Shown here: positions 6,439-13,645 of the stretch, in pieces
Position numbering within the stretch: position 1 is the stretch's first letter
Layout: every line of letters begins with the position of its first letter
Assembly: GCA_037133675.1 (NCBI GenBank)
Contig: JBAXNR010000104.1
Span: 1 to 13,645, forward strand
Direction: 5' to 3'
Length of the DNA stretch: 13,645 nt
Source: UBA4132 sp037133675
GTDB lineage: Bacteria; Pseudomonadota; Gammaproteobacteria; Methylococcales; Methylomonadaceae
Notes under the pieces: model-generated
Told to the model about the DNA's origin: nothing
The model's input: the letters and a program-made list of their open reading frames with translations, nothing else
Database searches by the model: none
Translations under genes and position numbers: made by a program

Positions 6439-9033
6439 TTGCAAGAAAACAAAGTAGGGCATGATCTTAATTTAGCTCAAGGTGATATTGTTTATGACAC
6501 TAAAATCATCAATTATTATTCCGAACAGACTCAACAAGAAATTCAGGTTTTGGTTAATATTCGCCACCTGCCAGAACCCACAACCGCCTTAATCGGTCGC
6601 AAAACCGAACTCGCCAAACTCACCGAAACGATTAAAAATCCCAACAAACGCCTAGCGATTATTGTCGCAGCGGGTGGCATTGGAAAATCCGCTTTAACCG
6701 ATGAATGGCTAAAACAAATCGAAGCAGAAAATTATTACGGCAAAACCCGTGTGTTTGGCTGGTCGTTTTATTCGCAAGGTTCGCACAATACCTTTACCAA
6801 TTCGCAACCGTTTTTCAGTGCGGTATTGCCGTTTTTAGGTATTACAGAAATTCCCAAAGATGAGATTGAAAAAGCGCGGCTGTTAGCGCGGTGTTTGCAA
6901 CAACAACCGTGTTTGCTGATACTCGATGGTTTAGAGCCGTTGCAATATTCTGAAAACTTGCAATCCATGAATGGTGAATTGCAAGACAGCGCGTTAAAAG
7001 AGTTTATCGCCTGTTTTCGGCAAACGGCGGGGAAAAGTTTTGTATTGTTTTCGTCGCGGCAGCCGTTGGTAGAATTGAAAAAATGGCAGGCAGAGCATTT
7101 TTTGTCATTGGATTTGAAAACTTTGCCACATCAGGACGGCGCGGAGTTGTTGCAAGCGTTAGGCGTAACAGGCAAGGCGGCAGAACGGCAAGCGATTAGC
7201 CAAGATTTAAACGGTCATGCCTTGAGTTTGGTGTTATTCGGGCATTTGTTAAACGAATATCATCAAGGCGATTGCCGTTATGCCAAGGAGTTGCCGCCGT
7301 TGACTTCGGCGCACGGCGATAGTGATGCCGAAAAAGACAGTCGTCATGCGCTACGGGTGTTGGATTATTACGATAGTTTGCAAGATGCCGCCTCACGCTG
7401 TTTTTTGCAGTTGTTGGGGTTGTTTGACCGTCCGATGAACGCGGCAGAAAAAGCGGTTTTAATTGCCAATGCTATCCACGCTGAACCGTTACGCGCTTTA
7501 AAGGATTTAGAATGGAAAAAAGTAGAACAGCGATTAGAAAAAAGTGGTTTGTTGTTGGGTAAAAAAGGCACATTTGAACGTTTGGAATGGGATACACATC
7601 CGATTATTCGGGCTTATTTTAGGGAGAAATTTAAAGAAAATTATCCTGAAGCGTTTAAACAATCGCACAGAGTTTTGTTTGAATTTTATCAAAAAACTGA
7701 AAAAGAATTTCCTGATACGTTAGAAGAAATGTTACCGCTTTATCGGGCTGTGGTGCATGGGTGTTTAGCTGAGAAATATCAGCAAGCAGTTGAAATTTAC
7801 TATGATCGTATCCGACGTGGTAATGACTGTTACAGTTTACATTACCTCGGTGCTTACGCTCAGGATTTGATTGTTTTAAGTACCTTTTTCCCAAACGGTT
7901 GGAATGAACCAGTGCAAATCGGTTTGCCAGAAGATTTACAAGCCTTGTTGTTAGGGGAAGCCTCGTTTTGTTTAATATTCTTAGGTCGATTGATTGAAGC
8001 TATAGAGCCAAAACTGGCTTGTTTAAAAACACATGAAAAACAGAAAGACTGGAAAAATGCTGCTATCACTGCCCAAAATTTTACAGATTTATACTTGCCA
8101 TTAGGTGAACTGATACAAGCTCAAAACACTGCCAAACTAGCCTATAATTATGCTCTGCAAAGTGCAGATGCCAATTGTGAAATAGCAGGTTTAAATTATT
8201 CAGCCACAGTGCTACATCATGAGGCTAAAACGCAATACGCATTTGAGTATTTCCAGCAAGCTAAAAATCTAGCGCAACAGTCTAATATCATTTACCTAGG
8301 CTCATTTTATGGCTATTGGTGTTGCGTCCATTTATTAGATTGCGTGAACGATGATACTTTCCTACAAACCTTACGGAGTAATTTAATTGATGATTTAATA
8401 TTATCACCACATGATTACATTTCTACTGATAACTCAGTTTTGCCAAATGAACATTTGACCACCACAGCTTTGGTTAGACTTACAATTGCTCGTATTTCTG
8501 CACGTCTAAATAACACCCTAAAAGCTACAGAAGAATTTGACAGCGCGATTTGTGGCATACAAAAAGCAAACGCGATACCGTTTACACCACCATTTTATTT
8601 ATACCGCGCCGACTTCTACCTCACCCAAAACCAACTCGACCCAGCACTAGCCGATTTAAACAGCGCGTGGGAAATCATCGAACGCTGTGGTATGAAACTG
8701 TATGCAGTGGATTACTTGCTTATTCACGGACGTTACAGCCTTGCCACAGCTGACTTTGACACCGCTTTAGACCACTACCAAGAAGCCAAACAACTCATTG
8801 AAGAAACAGGCTATCACCTGCGTGATGCCGAACTGGATTTATTCGCCGCGCAAATCTGTCGTAATTCGGAATCCAAACTCATGAGTTTGGACTCCAAAAA
8901 TGCCGACTATTATTTGCAAAAAGCCAAAAACCGCATAGAGGAAATCGGGCAATGGGGATTAATGCGGGTGATTAAGCGGGATTTTCCAAACTACGCACAA
9001 CCAGCTAGTGTTTCGCCACCGCACGCCAAGTAA
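6439..9033 (+). CDS. STAND-type NTPase with C-terminal TPR region
   Basis: An 864-aa ORF if started at TTG 6439. That start is poor: there is only a GGA, inside a hairpin arm, as ribosome site, and the first in-frame ATG is codon 177, beyond the Walker motifs. The frame is open back to 6364, so synthesis as a -1 frameshift fusion with the upstream gene is likelier. N-terminus: a beta-rich motif VGHDLNLAQGDIVYDTKI (6-23). NTPase core: IGRKTEL at 52-58, Walker A AAGGIGKSA at 77-85 (Lys83), Walker B LLILDGLE at 159-166, sensor-like FVLFSSR at 201-207, and a GHALSL motif at 259-264 resembling GLPLAL. A winged-helix-like end carries DTHPIIRAYF at 385-394. From about 440 to the end are helical repeats with TPR spacing (for example ALADLNSAWEIIERCG and ALDHYQEAKQLIEETG), probably the sensor. 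Expected role: ATP-dependent oligomerising signal switch. The effector activity is not identifiable. Confidence 0.85.
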   Translation: MQENKVGHDLNLAQGDIVYDTKIINYYSEQTQQEIQVLVNIRHLPEPTTALIGRKTELAKLTETIKNPNKRLAIIVAAGGIGKSALTDEWLKQIEAENYYGKTRVFGWSFYSQGSHNTFTNSQPFFSAVLPFLGITEIPKDEIEKARLLARCLQQQPCLLILDGLEPLQYSENLQSMNGELQDSALKEFIACFRQTAGKSFVLFSSRQPLVELKKWQAEHFLSLDLKTLPHQDGAELLQALGVTGKAAERQAISQDLNGHALSLVLFGHLLNEYHQGDCRYAKELPPLTSAHGDSDAEKDSRHALRVLDYYDSLQDAASRCFLQLLGLFDRPMNAAEKAVLIANAIHAEPLRALKDLEWKKVEQRLEKSGLLLGKKGTFERLEWDTHPIIRAYFREKFKENYPEAFKQSHRVLFEFYQKTEKEFPDTLEEMLPLYRAVVHGCLAEKYQQAVEIYYDRIRRGNDCYSLHYLGAYAQDLIVLSTFFPNGWNEPVQIGLPEDLQALLLGEASFCLIFLGRLIEAIEPKLACLKTHEKQKDWKNAAITAQNFTDLYLPLGELIQAQNTAKLAYNYALQSADANCEIAGLNYSATVLHHEAKTQYAFEYFQQAKNLAQQSNIIYLGSFYGYWCCVHLLDCVNDDTFLQTLRSNLIDDLILSPHDYISTDNSVLPNEHLTTTALVRLTIARISARLNNTLKATEEFDSAICGIQKANAIPFTPPFYLYRADFYLTQNQLDPALADLNSAWEIIERCGMKLYAVDYLLIHGRYSLATADFDTALDHYQEAKQLIEETGYHLRDAELDLFAAQICRNSESKLMSLDSKNADYYLQKAKNRIEEIGQWGLMRVIKRDFPNYAQPASVSPPHAK

Positions 9034-9055
9034 AACTTAAGTTAATCGCTGAATA

Positions 9056-9095
9056 CGGATCTGACAGGTTTTAAAAACCTGTCAGGTCTGTTTTA
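9056..9095 (+). terminator. Terminator hairpin between convergent STAND and terB genes
   Basis: CTGACAGGTTTT (9061-9072) pairs with AAAACCTGTCAG (9074-9085). The stem extends outward to 9056/9090 with two G-U pairs, and TTTTATTA follows on the plus strand. It lies 22 bases after the STAND stop and ends at the terB stop, so it should terminate rightward transcription. Reading leftward there is no terminal U-run, so termination of the ter operon here is less sure. The innermost TTTT-A-AAAA would not close fully, leaving an A/T loop. Confidence 0.75.
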
Positions 9096-9542
9096 TTACC
9101 CCAAGTCAAACTCTGCTGGATTTAAGCCTAATTCTTTGGCTATTTTGGCAGCAATCTTTTTTTCATCTGCATCAAAATTACCATCAGCAGACGCTATACC
9201 GATAATCATCCGAATCAATAAACGTGCAGCTTCCGAATTGGATTTCATTTTAGCTAAGGCTTGATAGGCTTTAGATTCACCAATATCTTGGTCAAATTCA
9301 ATTTGTCCTACGAACTCCTGAAAAGCTTTAATGACATCGCTGGTGGTAAAAACTGACAGTGCGTCATGATTTTCGATGAATTTAAGCATTTTTTGTTTTT
9401 CTTCAGCACTGATTTTGCCATCTGCCATAGCAATTAAGGCTGATCCTGCCATTGCGGCATTGAGAAAATCTTTGTTTTTGTATTTCAAAACATCGTTTTT
9501 TAGTTCATTGGCTTTATTTTTTAAATCGTCAAAAAAACTCAT
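9096..9542 (-). CDS. terB: TerB-family tellurite-resistance protein
   Basis: A 148-aa soluble, all-helical protein of normal TerB length, beginning MSFFDDLKNKANELKNDV and ending NPAEFDLG, as I recall for TerB. Two internally related acidic metal-binding-type segments, ADGKISAEEK (40-49) and ADGNFDADEK (119-128), show the TerB duplication. The ribosome site TAAGGAG lies 7 bases before the ATG. It is the last gene of the leftward cluster, 30 bases after terA. TerB proteins are linked to tellurite resistance, phage inhibition and stress responses, and are proposed to sense metal at the membrane with TerC. No terC is present in this window. Confidence 0.9.
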   Translation of the reverse strand: MSFFDDLKNKANELKNDVLKYKNKDFLNAAMAGSALIAMADGKISAEEKQKMLKFIENHDALSVFTTSDVIKAFQEFVGQIEFDQDIGESKAYQALAKMKSNSEAARLLIRMIIGIASADGNFDADEKKIAAKIAKELGLNPAEFDLG

Positions 9543-9572
9543 GGTGGTACTCCTTAGTTAAGTATTATTGTG

Positions 9573-10769
9573 TTATTTGCTACCTGCAACATAATTCAAG
9601 CCCCAGCCATAAGCGTTATCCATTTGCTGATGACTCGAAAAATAGTCGATAAGTTTAGTGATTTTTACCTGATTGTTGATATTTTCCAACATTGCAATGG
9701 CGCATAAAAATTGATCGTCTCGATAGCTATCAAGGCGTATTTCGATGTCAGGTTGGTCTTTAGCTTTGATGGTAATCACCGCATCGACATGAGACCAGTT
9801 CGGCACGCCTTCATAAATAAAGGTGTAAATTAAAATACGCCGAAATTCCTGCCAGTAACGCCCATTAATACGCACCGTTTCGCCGCCAATTGATTGCCCA
9901 CTGCGATCATCTTGATCTAATTCAATAAACGGAAATGAATGAAAATTACCAAAATGTCCGCCTAAGGCTTGAGTCGCGCCAATTTCGCCTTGGTCAAATT
10001 CCCAAAGACACGCCAAATCAAGGTCTATACCTGACTCTGCAACGACCTTATTACGCGAATATCCCAAAGATTTAACGGGGGTAGCATTCCAGTTAAGATT
10101 GACAAGAATTTCACTCAATCCTCCCATCTGTTTATCCAATGAAATAGATTGCCCTTTTTTTTCCAGTGTTACTTTACTTAGATTAAGTTTTGCTGAGGTA
10201 GCGGGTGGCGCGGTATTAGCAGAAAGACCTTCTCCTTCGCTAATATCCACACCGAAATATTCGGCTAACGGCTGCAAACCACCGACAAAACCTTGACCGA
10301 CTGCGCGGAATTTCCATTTATCTTGATGGCGATAAAATTCGGCAAGAATTAACGCGGTTTCTTTATTGGGTGAAGTATCGAGGGCGAAACACGCAATTTC
10401 AATGCCTGTGAAAAAATCTTTTACCAATACGGTGATATTTTTAAGCAAACTAAAATTCTGTCCTTTACTCACACCATCGGTAATGGTCAGGGCTAAGGCG
10501 ATTTTCTGCACTGCGTTACTGGTGCGTTCTAGGTGTAGCGTAAAGCGTGATTGCTCAGGCTCTAATAAAATACCCTGATCCTCTCGTGCGGGTTGATTAA
10601 AAAAAATAAAATCATCATCCGTTGATACCTTGCCTGCTGCATTAAGCAAAAAAGCACTAACATCAAGTTCCATTCCCTGCGGATGAGTGCCGTGACTCAC
10701 CAATATATGCACAGAGAATGTTGATAGTGGACAATTTTGTCCAGCAACCAAATCGATTCGATTATTCAT
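9573..10769 (-). CDS. terA: TerA-like protein with two TerD-type domains
   Basis: A 398-aa protein matching TerA in length and layout. The N-terminal TerD-like half (about 1-178) has LDVSAFLL at 35-42 and STDDDFIFFNQP at 49-60. A linker rich in Ala, Thr and Pro follows (about 180-195). The C-terminal TerD-like half has IDLDLACLWEF at 248-258 and DQDDRSGQS at 285-293, the acidic calcium-binding type of loop of this superfamily. TerD-domain proteins bind calcium and are thought to act in membrane-associated stress complexes. AAAGGGG lies just before the ATG. It is 80 bases downstream of the lyase gene, a gap containing a small hairpin, and 30 bases upstream of terB, so the cluster is probably one operon. 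TerA rather than TerD or TerZ is chosen because of the two-domain size. Confidence 0.85.
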   Translation of the reverse strand: MNNRIDLVAGQNCPLSTFSVHILVSHGTHPQGMELDVSAFLLNAAGKVSTDDDFIFFNQPAREDQGILLEPEQSRFTLHLERTSNAVQKIALALTITDGVSKGQNFSLLKNITVLVKDFFTGIEIACFALDTSPNKETALILAEFYRHQDKWKFRAVGQGFVGGLQPLAEYFGVDISEGEGLSANTAPPATSAKLNLSKVTLEKKGQSISLDKQMGGLSEILVNLNWNATPVKSLGYSRNKVVAESGIDLDLACLWEFDQGEIGATQALGGHFGNFHSFPFIELDQDDRSGQSIGGETVRINGRYWQEFRRILIYTFIYEGVPNWSHVDAVITIKAKDQPDIEIRLDSYRDDQFLCAIAMLENINNQVKITKLIDYFSSHQQMDNAYGWGLNYVAGSK

Positions 10770-10812
10770 AATTTCCCCTTTTATTCACTGCTATCAAACT
10801 AAGCCAGAGTAG

Positions 10813-10836
10813 ATTGGGTGAGGATCGAACCCCAAT
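10813..10836. repeat. Small intra-operon inverted repeat between lyase gene and terA
   Basis: ATTGGG (10813-10818) and CCCAAT (10831-10836) can pair around a 12-base loop. On the minus strand the loop region reads GGTTCGATCC, like a tRNA T-arm core, but no tRNA surrounds it. There is no U-run, so full termination is unlikely. It could be an RNA-processing or partial attenuation element that sets terA and terB levels. Confidence 0.3.
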
Positions 10837-10849
10837 ATTTATATTTGAA

Positions 10850-11782
10850 TTACACTGACACCTCAGCACAGTCTAACGATTTTTCTCCACTAAAACCATA
10901 ATACTGTTGTCGATTCAAAATACTCGTTGCCCATTGCCGATGGGTTGCCACTTCACACATTGAGTGGTGCATTTTAAACACAGCGGGAGCTGTATTATCG
11001 ACCAGTTTAACTGCCATTTCATAATCATCCAACTCCACTGCATAAACCGCTTCAATGTCGGCTATTTGGCTAGGATGAATAGCAGTTTTGCCGATTAGAC
11101 CGAATGCCAAATCACGTTGGATTTCTTTTTGTAAGGTGTCATTATCATTGAGATATTCAAACACAGGGGCGGACAAGTCAAAATTATAGGGTTTAAATAC
11201 CGTCACTAGCTGTGAAATGATGTTACCTAAAGGCGTATCGTACAGTGTTAATTGCCTTGGTCTACGCAACCCTAAAATATTCATTAAATCATTGCCACCA
11301 ATACGCAACATTAAAATTTGTTGTAATGCCTCATGCTGTAACAAAGCTTGCCTTAATTCACACATCGCGCCAACATCAAACACATCTTTAGTTTCCAAGG
11401 TGGGCATAATTTTAAACGGTGTGTCTTTTAACTGATCGAAGTAGGCATGAAACACCGAAGTATCAAATTTTGGCAACACAAAACCATCGATTTTGTCGAT
11501 ATGCGGCAAGTCCAATAAACGCGCCAATACCTCTGGATTACGAACGCGAATAAAACGAAACCGATTTGGAACAACTCTAAAGCCCTGTAGACACAAACCC
11601 AAATGCCGTAAACTACTATCGACTTCGGTGTGTGATACCGCATCTTCGGTACAAAAAATCATCGAGCGTAACAGCGGATATTTTTCGCCATTGGCACAAT
11701 CCAAAATATCATGACGATGTGCGGGCATATACAGCGGTGAACCTAAAGCCCAAGGAGAAAAAGAAGTTGCTTTGATAGTCAT
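10850..11782 (-). CDS. TIM-barrel C-C bond lyase of ter clusters (HpcH/HpaI/CitE-like)
   Basis: A 310-aa protein related to the citrate lyase beta-subunit/HpcH-HpaI aldolase superfamily, in the subfamily (C-C_Bond_Lyase, PF15617 as I recall it) found with stiP in ter-associated gene sets. Visible barrel motifs are LYMPAHRHDIL (17-27), FCTEDAV (43-49, acidic pair 46-47), RVRNPEVL (79-86), GFVLPKF (100-106, Lys105), MPTLET (126-131, Glu130), LRIGGNDLM (159-167) and GKTAIHPSQI (231-240). The last is the characteristic CoA-lyase-fold ending. These genes are proposed to act in synthesis of a nucleoside-like or other small metabolite, but the substrate is unknown. The start ATG overlaps the stiP stop by 4 bases (ATGA), indicating translational coupling. 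Confidence 0.87.
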   Translation of the reverse strand: MTIKATSFSPWALGSPLYMPAHRHDILDCANGEKYPLLRSMIFCTEDAVSHTEVDSSLRHLGLCLQGFRVVPNRFRFIRVRNPEVLARLLDLPHIDKIDGFVLPKFDTSVFHAYFDQLKDTPFKIMPTLETKDVFDVGAMCELRQALLQHEALQQILMLRIGGNDLMNILGLRRPRQLTLYDTPLGNIISQLVTVFKPYNFDLSAPVFEYLNDNDTLQKEIQRDLAFGLIGKTAIHPSQIADIEAVYAVELDDYEMAVKLVDNTAPAVFKMHHSMCEVATHRQWATSILNRQQYYGFSGEKSLDCAEVSV

Positions 11783-12864
11783 AGTTGAAGCTCTTTAATT
11801 AACGCCACGGCTTGATACGGTAACTCAGAAAAAACCGTGATGGGAATGGATTTGGACTCGGCTAACCAACGCAAATGGCGGGTTGCCTCGGAATTTAAGT
11901 CGCGTAACAATAAATGTCGCGCTTCTCGGCGTAATAACACGCGGGTTGCCTCCCCAATACCTGGTTTAATATAATTGGCATGACTCACACCGTATTGTTC
12001 GGTTAGCCATTGTAACAGGGCGATAGAAATGCTTTGCAACAGTTGACGATCAATCATTGGGCGTTTCAACTCGCCACATTGCCAAACACGCTCAACACAA
12101 TCCAGCATCGTCTCAATAAAATAACCTGATAAATCCTGTTCGGCAAATTGCTGATAATACACGCAACCGTGAAAATCGTCAGCTTTTGCGGTGTGCGGAT
12201 CATAAACTGAACGACTCACCAAACCTGAAACCGTTGAATTTAATACGCTAGACGGAATTAAATAATCTTCACACGATGCTGCAACCGTTGCACTACCCGA
12301 TAAATCGGTTAATACATATAACTCAGCGGGAATCACAACACCGTCACTGACAGCAAAATCTGCCAAACTAGATTCTAATTGTCGTGCGATAACACCCTTG
12401 CCCGTCCAACCATCAACAAACACCAAAGATTCAGGGTGATGATGTTGCAGAATAAAGCGCAACGCATTTTGATCGAGTCCCACATCACGAATAATCGACA
12501 CCGAATAATGCGCGGCTTCGGTCTTAAAATAGCGTTTTAAAACGTGCTTGAGTAACACACCGACAGGTGTACCTGCCCGCGCTAATGAGACCAAGGTAAT
12601 TCCTTGTGGACGAGTGGCGATAATTTGCTCTGCCAAAATCAACAACTGCTTCGCCACTCGTTCTTGATTTAACGCCATCGCCTCATAAAACAGCGCGACA
12701 TAATCATCCGATGGTAAAGATTCATGGCTAAGCATTTCGGAATAATGTTTTTTACCCGATTGAATCAACGCCTCTTTAATATGCACAGGAGTATCTTGCA
12801 CACACACGGGATTTAATAAAAAATGGACATCGTCCAGCGTATAGCTACCTGTAAAAACGGGCAT
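11779..12864 (-). CDS. stiP: StiP-family protein with phosphoribosyltransferase-like fold
   Basis: A 361-aa protein. Its opening GSYTLDDVHFLLNPV (6-20) and GKKHYSEMLSHE (37-48) match my memory of StiP (PF11202), annotated in databases as a cysteine protease StiP or as a PRTase-like domain. SLARAGTPVGVLLK (93-106) and VFVDGWTGKGVIARQL (148-163) have the look of phosphoribosyltransferase active-site loops. KPGIGEATRVLLRR (300-313) is a conserved C-terminal block. In ter clusters such genes accompany a C-C lyase and often ATP-grasp and HAD enzymes, here not visible. The protease label is database convention: I see PRTase-type motifs rather than a certain catalytic Cys/His pair. AAGGA lies 6 bases before the ATG. 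It is the first gene of the leftward operon. Upstream, TTTACA (minus strand, 12911-12906) is a possible -35 with a poor -10. Confidence 0.85.
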   Translation of the reverse strand: MPVFTGSYTLDDVHFLLNPVCVQDTPVHIKEALIQSGKKHYSEMLSHESLPSDDYVALFYEAMALNQERVAKQLLILAEQIIATRPQGITLVSLARAGTPVGVLLKHVLKRYFKTEAAHYSVSIIRDVGLDQNALRFILQHHHPESLVFVDGWTGKGVIARQLESSLADFAVSDGVVIPAELYVLTDLSGSATVAASCEDYLIPSSVLNSTVSGLVSRSVYDPHTAKADDFHGCVYYQQFAEQDLSGYFIETMLDCVERVWQCGELKRPMIDRQLLQSISIALLQWLTEQYGVSHANYIKPGIGEATRVLLRREARHLLLRDLNSEATRHLRWLAESKSIPITVFSELPYQAVALIKELQL

Positions 12865-12963
12865 TATTATCCTTGTTTACTTATCAATATTATCGTCCTT
12901 GCCATTGTAAACGCTCCGTGTGACATTCTTACTACTTTCAACATAGTGAATGAGTAGCCCTGA

Positions 12964-13548
12964 TTATTTAGGCTTCTGATCTGAAAGCTGCATTTCGCCA
13001 TTTTTTTGTTCGATATTGAAATTCTGCAACACATTCATGCCAAGCAAAGGTTGACTTAGATTCGGCACAATCAGTGCTTTCACATTTTTAAGCACCAGAT
13101 TACCCCGACCCAATTTAAGTTCAGTGATAATCGTTGTGCAGCCGCCAGATTGACCATTAGCCGTTTCTAGTATCACTTTATCATCGCAAAACATGGATGC
13201 TGAGGAAGCAAAGGCGCGAGGCAATGAAACCACAGATGCCCCCGTATCAATAACAAAAGTAAGACCATGACTATTCACTTCACCTTCCAAAAAATAACTA
13301 CCATTAGACGCTTGCCGAATAACTATTATCTCGTTATTTTTTTTTATAGGTTCTTGTTTGGGTGACTTCACTTGTGCTTTTGGAGTCCACGAATTAACCG
13401 CTAGTGCATTGTCTGCACACGGTGTTTTTTGATACAGCATTTTGCCCTGTGCGTTTTTACATTTGTTGATGGTATCCGCGCTACTAATACTGACGCTTAA
13501 AATAGCAAATACCGCTGATAATAACTGCAAGATGATTTTAGGCATCAT
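12964..13548 (-). CDS. Exported DUF4124/retropepsin-like aspartic protease
   Basis: A 194-aa protein with a signal peptide at about 1-24 (MMPKIILQLLSAVFAILSVSISSA). A DUF4124-like segment, NKCKNAQGKMLYQKTPC (28-44), has two Cys that could pair. A Pro/Lys-rich linker follows (about 55-72), then a clan AA aspartic-protease fold at about 73-190. The fold has FVIDTGAS (98-105, catalytic Asp101), a second Cys pair (121, 137) and LLGMNVLQNF (168-177), the usual hydrophobic-Gly motif. A single-lobed enzyme would work as a dimer, probably in the periplasm. Tandem ATG codons (13548, 13545) both follow AAGAGAAC, so the start is uncertain by one residue. It lies 99 bases upstream of stiP in the same direction. 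Co-transcription is possible, but a functional tie to ter is not established. Confidence 0.88.
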   Translation of the reverse strand: MMPKIILQLLSAVFAILSVSISSADTINKCKNAQGKMLYQKTPCADNALAVNSWTPKAQVKSPKQEPIKKNNEIIVIRQASNGSYFLEGEVNSHGLTFVIDTGASVVSLPRAFASSASMFCDDKVILETANGQSGGCTTIITELKLGRGNLVLKNVKALIVPNLSQPLLGMNVLQNFNIEQKNGEMQLSDQKPK

Positions 13549-13645
13549 GTTCTCTTAGTTGGGGGGTTATAGAATTATATATTCTTGCGCAATTTGGTAG
13601 TCATAAACAGTGAGTGATTAAGAGAACCTCAATTGGTTACGAATA

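Noticed and set aside
6768..8069. Minus-strand open frames within the STAND gene
   Set aside because: They are antisense shadows of a continuous STAND/TPR coding sequence.
10811..10840. tRNA gene, suggested by GGTTCGATCC on the minus strand
   Set aside because: There is no matching five-pair T stem, no D or anticodon arm, no acceptor stem and no CCA. Only the T-loop core resembles a tRNA.
13549..13645. Partial gene at the right edge
   Set aside because: The 97 bases upstream of the retropepsin gene show no convincing coding frame, only AT-rich sequence compatible with its promoter.

Overview
This 13.6 kb window looks like moderately AT-rich chromosomal DNA of a Gram-negative gammaproteobacterium. 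The signs are an outer-membrane beta-barrel protein with a signal peptide, a DUF4124/retropepsin periplasmic protein, Shine-Dalgarno-led genes and sigma70-type promoters. A sulfur- or methane-oxidising lineage (Thiotrichales or Methylococcales) is a guess from general flavour, not a demonstrated placement. No rRNA, tRNA, complete insertion sequence or CRISPR array is visible.

Layout. 70-4053 (minus) encodes a single complete NRPS termination module (C-A-T-TE). Its hand-derived specificity code is close to that of glycine-activating domains, and no partner module lies upstream. 4054-4451 is a divergent intergenic region with promoter elements and two tiny open frames, one interrupted by an amber codon. 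4452-5771 (plus) encodes an alginate-export/porin-like outer-membrane protein and ends in a strong terminator. 5933-9033 (plus) is a two-frame locus: a small helical plus beta-repeat protein, then a STAND NTPase with a C-terminal TPR region. 9096-12864 (minus) is a compact tellurium-resistance-type (ter) cluster in the order stiP, C-C bond lyase, terA, terB. 12964-13548 (minus) encodes a secreted DUF4124/retropepsin-like protein.

The most striking structure is at 6373-6431. The small gene ends on the heptamer A-AAA-AAG followed at once by a stop. An SD-like AGAGGGG lies 8 nt upstream, and a perfect 8-bp stem starts 5 nt downstream. The STAND frame is -1 relative to the small gene, is open across the junction, and has no ATG until codon 177, after both Walker motifs. 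This is the arrangement of a dnaX-type programmed -1 frameshift. It would give a 154-aa short product and a 1033-aa fusion (adaptor-STAND-TPR). A homopolymer error or mutation is the main competing explanation.

How the genes may work together. The adaptor/STAND locus has the architecture of a signal-sensing NTPase of the kind used in bacterial conflict systems. It has its own strong promoter, whose -10 lies inside a perfect 16-bp palindrome. It is convergent with a reduced ter module, and ter modules are themselves stress- and phage-associated. The two halves are adjacent but not co-transcribed, so a functional link is inference only. The NRPS and porin genes appear unrelated to them.
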